Assembly: GCA_036389255.1 (NCBI GenBank)
Contig: DASVQI010000019.1
Coordinates: 62,001 to 126,000, forward strand
From: JACVRN01 sp036389255
GTDB lineage: Bacteria > Acidobacteriota > Blastocatellia > Pyrinomonadales > Pyrinomonadaceae
DNA: 64,000 bases
Direction of reading: 5' to 3'
Part shown: positions 60,950 to 64,000 of the stretch, one piece after another
Position numbering within the stretch: position 1 is the first letter of the stretch
How the letters are laid out: every line of letters starts with the position of its first letter
The notes under the pieces: generated by a model
Databases searched by the model: none
The model's input: the letters and a program-made list of their open reading frames with translations, nothing else
What the model was told of the DNA's origin: nothing
Made by a program: the position numbers and the translations under genes

Positions 60950-61888
60950 TTAAGCCGGTACTACCAGATTGTCATCGGCGTAAGCCGTATCGTCTTCATG
61001 ATGATGGTGCCCGTGCTCGTCATGCGGCGGGTGCGACACTTCGCTCAGATAGACCATAGAAAGCAGGACGAATACGAAAGTCTGTATGAACGCCACGAAC
61101 AGCCCCAGTGGCATCAGCAGCACCGGCACCAGCCAGTTAGTGATGCCCGGAAAGAGGTTCGCCATGTTCGCCGCGACCGCTTCGTCCGCGAACATGTTGC
61201 CGAAGAGACGCAAGCCCAGAGATAGCGGGCGCACGAAGTTGCCTACCAGCTCAATCAGGAAGATGAGCGGAGCAATCCACCAGATGGGGCCAGCCCAGTG
61301 CTTCAGGTGATTCAAGACCCCGTTCTCTTTAATGCCTACGTAGTTATAGTAGATGAAGCTTGAGAGGCCGAGCGCGAACGTGACGCTCGTGGCGGCGGTC
61401 GGTGCTACGAAGAGCGGGAAAAAGCCCATCAGGTTAGAGACCAGAATCAGCACGCCGAAGGTTGCGACGACGGGAAAATACTTGACGCCGTGCGGCCCGA
61501 CTATGTCAACGAGCATGGCGCGCACCGCCAGCACGCCCGCTTCCAGAGTCTGCTGGCCGTTGGCAGGGTCGTCCTCCGACAGCTTCCCTTTCAAAATCCA
61601 GATGAGTGTCACGCTCAGTATTGCCGCGATGATGAACATCACCGTGTACCAAGGGATTGCGTTCTCGGCTGTGTAGGGGCCGAAGACCGCTTCGGGCGTC
61701 GTGTGAAAAAAGCCGAAGAACTTTTGCCAGAACGGGTAGGTGACGGCCATCTGGAACTTGTGCACGGGCTCGCCCAGATAGTGATTGACCATCTCCACTA
61801 TAATGGGTACGTGATGCTCGGCACCTTCGGCCGCCTTCTCTGCGGCTTTGCCTGTAGCTTCCGGGTTATCCGATAACCAGAACAACAT
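60950..61888 (-). CDS. atpB: ATP synthase subunit a
   Basis: 312 residues, long for the family. Six to seven membrane helices. The essential arginine lies in PLSLGLRLFGNMFADEAVAANM (about residue 225). C-terminus is histidine-rich (HPPHDEHGHHHHEDD). Forms the ion half-channels of F0. Four bases from atpI and no b, delta, alpha, gamma, beta or epsilon genes in view. Confidence 0.95.
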   Translation of the reverse strand: MLFWLSDNPEATGKAAEKAAEGAEHHVPIIVEMVNHYLGEPVHKFQMAVTYPFWQKFFGFFHTTPEAVFGPYTAENAIPWYTVMFIIAAILSVTLIWILKGKLSEDDPANGQQTLEAGVLAVRAMLVDIVGPHGVKYFPVVATFGVLILVSNLMGFFPLFVAPTAATSVTFALGLSSFIYYNYVGIKENGVLNHLKHWAGPIWWIAPLIFLIELVGNFVRPLSLGLRLFGNMFADEAVAANMANLFPGITNWLVPVLLMPLGLFVAFIQTFVFVLLSMVYLSEVSHPPHDEHGHHHHEDDTAYADDNLVVPA

Positions 61889-61892
61889 CGCT

Positions 61893-62336
61893 TCAGTTTT
61901 CCTCTCGATAACGAATGGCGAAATAAAGTTGTGTGAAAGCCTCTATCATGATGGCTGCGGCGAAGGAGCAGAGCCCGGCCAGCGTAGCTCCTATGGAGAC
62001 AAGATTCAGCGTGTAGGCCGAAGCCACGACCGCCGCTATCACAAAGTAGCGCAGGACGTACCGCGCCGCGCCGAATCTGGGGCGACTGCCAGCCTGAGCC
62101 GCGCCGCTAAAGACCGCGCTCAAAGAGGTGCGCAGCCAGTGATGATTGAAGAATGCCAGCACGCCGCCGAGTATGAGCCCGGTGGTGACGCGCCACGGCG
62201 CGAAGATAAGGCTGGCCAGTACGGCTACGGCAATCGAGACGGCCATGCCGCGCAACAAGCGCCGCCCAAGCCCAATATCCTCGCGGCCATCCTCCACGAA
62301 CAGACCCGTCCCGGCACTGTTTAAGATTTCACTCAT
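61893..62336 (-). CDS. atpI: ATP synthase subunit I-like protein
   Basis: 147 residues from ATG at 62334-62336 (TTG two codons upstream). Four hydrophobic segments: RLLRGMAVSIAVAVLASLIFAP, TTGLILGGVLAFFNHHWLR, YVLRYFVIAAVVASAYTL and IGATLAGLCSFAAAIMIEAFTQLY. Size, topology and place before atpB match AtpI/PF03899-type proteins, thought to help assemble the c-ring. Confidence 0.75.
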   Translation of the reverse strand: MSEILNSAGTGLFVEDGREDIGLGRRLLRGMAVSIAVAVLASLIFAPWRVTTGLILGGVLAFFNHHWLRTSLSAVFSGAAQAGSRPRFGAARYVLRYFVIAAVVASAYTLNLVSIGATLAGLCSFAAAIMIEAFTQLYFAIRYREEN

Positions 62337-62395
62337 GAGCAAAGCTGAAGATTTTACACGCTGGCAAGCGTCGTTGTCGAGCGGCGGCGACTGAG

Positions 62396-62410
62396 GGTGG
62401 TGTCCTATCA
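62396..62410 (+). repeat. left terminal inverted repeat of an IS1-like element
   Basis: GGTGGTGTCCTATCA; the first 12 bases equal the left end of the MITE at 5176. It lies 60 bases after the atpI start and is followed by a HEPN-type gene and an IS1-like transposase. The right end is outside the window. Confidence 0.55.
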
Positions 62411-62437
62411 GTGCGTTGCTGGAAAGGGGGTGCTTAA

Positions 62438-63349
62438 ATGACTAGCATCCCTGACAGTAAAAATCTTGCCAGCAAAAGCGAGAAGGGCGCAGTATGGGAT
62501 GTTCGTCCATTCCAGCTTGTGAGCCTTCTTGATATGAAAAGATTTTTCCCTTACTCATTCATTGATTCCCTGTGGGAGTTGGAAGTTGCAGGGGAGATGG
62601 CCTCTGAGAAGAAAGAGTCAGCGCCTAGTAAGCTCTCGGAATATGACCAGAAGTATTACCAAGAAACTATCAATAATGTGAGAGAGCATTGTGAAAGGCT
62701 TGACCTAGATTCAGCTTTAGACCAAATCGAAAGGATGGATAATACAATAGAATTAGGGGATATTGATGGGGCTTACACCGCATTTTCCGCAGAAGTAGGG
62801 CAACTACTAAAGTGCATAGCAACCGATTTGAATAAGCGCCTCTTTATATACGTGCCTCCTGCTCAAGCTAAGTATTATGAGCAAGAAAGGTTGTTTGGCG
62901 ATTTAGTATATAACAACTTTGAGTCAACTAGGAGAGACGTGGCAGAGGCAGGGAATTGCTTGGCGGTAGGTCGATATACTGCCTGTGTTTTTCATTGTAT
63001 GCGCGTCTTAGAAAAAGGACTTCACGCTTTAGTGCATGACCTGAACGCTAGATTTAATGCGGCCATCACGTTCCCAAGAGATATTGAAGCAACAAACTGG
63101 GGAACTATTATTGACAGAATCCAAGATGTACTTACACAACCTCGACGGCGGCAATCATTAACACCGTCTCCCACTTCTGAGGATTTATCGTTTTATGCTA
63201 AAGCAGCGTTGGAGTTTGAGCACTTTAAAGATGCATGGCGCAATGATGTTTCACACTCGCGCTCATCATACGATGAGAATGAAGCAAAGGCTGTAATGGA
63301 GCACGTTAAAGCCTTCATGCAGCAGATTTCAACCACACTGAGCGAGTAG
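62438..63349 (+). CDS. HEPN-domain protein, possible passenger of the IS1-like element
   Basis: 303 residues. An N-terminal helical region of about 170 residues (DQKYYQETINNVREHCERLDLDSALDQIERMDNTIELGDIDGAYTAFSAEVGQLLK) precedes NCLAVGRYTACVFHCMRVLEKGLHALV and a C-terminal HEPN-like domain, LEFEHFKDAWRNDVSHSRSSYDENEAKAVMEHVKAFM. The RNDVSH string is an R-x4-H motif of HEPN ribonucleases. GGGGG lies ten bases before ATG. More AT-rich than the backbone. May be a defence or toxin RNase; no partner antitoxin is seen. Confidence 0.7.
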   Translation: MTSIPDSKNLASKSEKGAVWDVRPFQLVSLLDMKRFFPYSFIDSLWELEVAGEMASEKKESAPSKLSEYDQKYYQETINNVREHCERLDLDSALDQIERMDNTIELGDIDGAYTAFSAEVGQLLKCIATDLNKRLFIYVPPAQAKYYEQERLFGDLVYNNFESTRRDVAEAGNCLAVGRYTACVFHCMRVLEKGLHALVHDLNARFNAAITFPRDIEATNWGTIIDRIQDVLTQPRRRQSLTPSPTSEDLSFYAKAALEFEHFKDAWRNDVSHSRSSYDENEAKAVMEHVKAFMQQISTTLSE

Positions 63350-63545
63350 CCTATTTCGTGTAAGTGATTTATTTTCTTGACTTTGGAGAGGTAAAAGCAG
63401 ATAATGCGGCTATTGAAATTCAGGCAAGAAGAAGCCCCGATGGTTGCTAGTAACAACCACCGAGGCCATCAACTTAGCGTGATTGACCACGATAAGCCGT
63501 TCAACTTCATTGTAGGTCAATTGCGAGAAAGAGGCAAGACCTATA

Positions 63546-64000
63546 ATGACCTGTCACAACTGCCAATCTCTCTGCAAGAAGTCTGGAAAACATAGAAACG
63601 GATTGCAACGCTATCTCTGCAATCAGTGCCGCAAGACCTTCACAGAAGAACACGAAAAGCCTTTAGACGAGATGCGTCTGAAGATGGATAAAGCTCTGCT
63701 CTGCCTCCAACTTCTAGTCGAAGGAAACTCTATTCGCTCAACCGAGCGCATTACAGGCGTCCACCGCGATACCATCATGGACTTGCTTGTATTAGCGGGC
63801 GAGAAATGCGAGCGCCTATTGAACGAGAAAATCAAAGGGCTGCCCGTTCGTGACGTTCAATGTGATGAGATGTGGGGCTATGTCGGTATGAAGCAGAAGA
63901 CCATGAAGCGCAAGACCAAAGCAGGAACGCTCAACGCGACTGACACTCTAGGGGATGCGTGGACGTTCGTTGCTATCGAGCGACACACAAAGCTCGTCTT
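63546..64000 (+). CDS. IS1-like transposase, 5' part (runs off the window)
   Basis: 151 codons visible from ATG 63546. Zinc ribbon CHNCQSLCKKSGKHRNGLQRYLCNQCRKTFTEEH (CxxC...CxxC), then a helix-turn-helix (EGNSIRSTERITGVHRDTIMDLLVLAGEKC), then VRDVQCDEMWGYVGMKQKTMKRK, whose aspartate starts the DDE motif. This is the order in IS1-family InsA/InsB-type transposases, here in one frame. The overlapping frame at 63404-63595 is not part of it. Confidence 0.85.
   Translation, partial: MTCHNCQSLCKKSGKHRNGLQRYLCNQCRKTFTEEHEKPLDEMRLKMDKALLCLQLLVEGNSIRSTERITGVHRDTIMDLLVLAGEKCERLLNEKIKGLPVRDVQCDEMWGYVGMKQKTMKRKTKAGTLNATDTLGDAWTFVAIERHTKLV

Noticed and set aside
63404..63595. 63-codon frame before the IS1-like transposase
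   Set aside because: It overlaps the transposase start in another frame and shows no family; it may be a fragment, but support is too weak to annotate.

Overview
The window looks like chromosome of a Gram-negative, GC-rich soil-type bacterium, most likely Acidobacteriota (Blastocatellia-like). This rests on family memory and gene style: zinc-ribbon proteins ending in a VTEHTTR-type tail, a Ser/Thr kinase with an N-terminal zinc ribbon, PA-IL-like lectin repeats, an ATP synthase operon reduced to atpI-atpB-atpE, and Kdo/lipid A genes (waaA, lpxK) that imply an outer membrane. No database search was possible.

Left edge (1-5.1 kb): start of der (minus strand), a SAM methyltransferase, a zinc-ribbon membrane protein, a YraN-family nuclease-like protein, tRNA-Gly(GCC) and tRNA-Cys(GCA), then an AT-richer restriction-modification island (MvaI/BcnI-type endonuclease, overlapping DNA methyltransferase, convergent small unknown gene). 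A 143-bp palindromic MITE with a perfect 9-bp target duplication follows at 5.18 kb.

Middle (5.4-28.3 kb, remnant to 32.07 kb): a long array of integron gene cassettes without a visible integrase. I count 19 full-size attC sites and 3 half sites, mostly about 100 bp, separating small single-gene or two-gene cassettes. Most attC sites and genes are on the minus strand; a block at about 12.24-15.1 kb is inverted, and its left junction cuts an attC. Cargo includes GNAT and arylamine acetyltransferases, a VOC protein, two gamma-glutamylcyclotransferase-like proteins, two nucleotidyltransferases (one of the aminoglycoside/lincosamide type), homocysteine methyltransferase, alpha/beta hydrolase, DinB, MOSC, AlkA-like glycosylase, DUF1330, DUF418/DUF4386 membrane proteins, acyltransferase 3, TonB-domain proteins and several secreted unknowns. 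Two aminoglycoside-phosphotransferase-like genes lie at the right flank.

Right part (32.1-62.3 kb): GC-rich backbone. CNNM/CBS transporter-like protein, O-methyltransferase, NHL-type protein, TlpA-like thioredoxin, a kinase-fold-like secreted protein with a metallophosphoesterase, recG, two tandem rsmD copies sharing an identical 59-nt tract, tsaD, a histone H1-like protein, the hrcA-grpE-dnaK-dnaJ heat-shock operon with a CIRCE-like site at its promoter, a SprT-like protease, dodecin, efp, waaA, lpxK, a Ser/Thr kinase, a PA-IL-like lectin and atpI-atpB-atpE. Gaps between genes are often filled by long palindromes, several acting as terminators; one contains the tsaD ribosome binding site.

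Right edge (62.4-64 kb): a terminal repeat identical in its first 12 bases to the MITE at 5.18 kb precedes a HEPN-type gene and a truncated IS1-like transposase. This suggests an IS1-family element carrying a passenger gene and a transposase able to move the MITEs.
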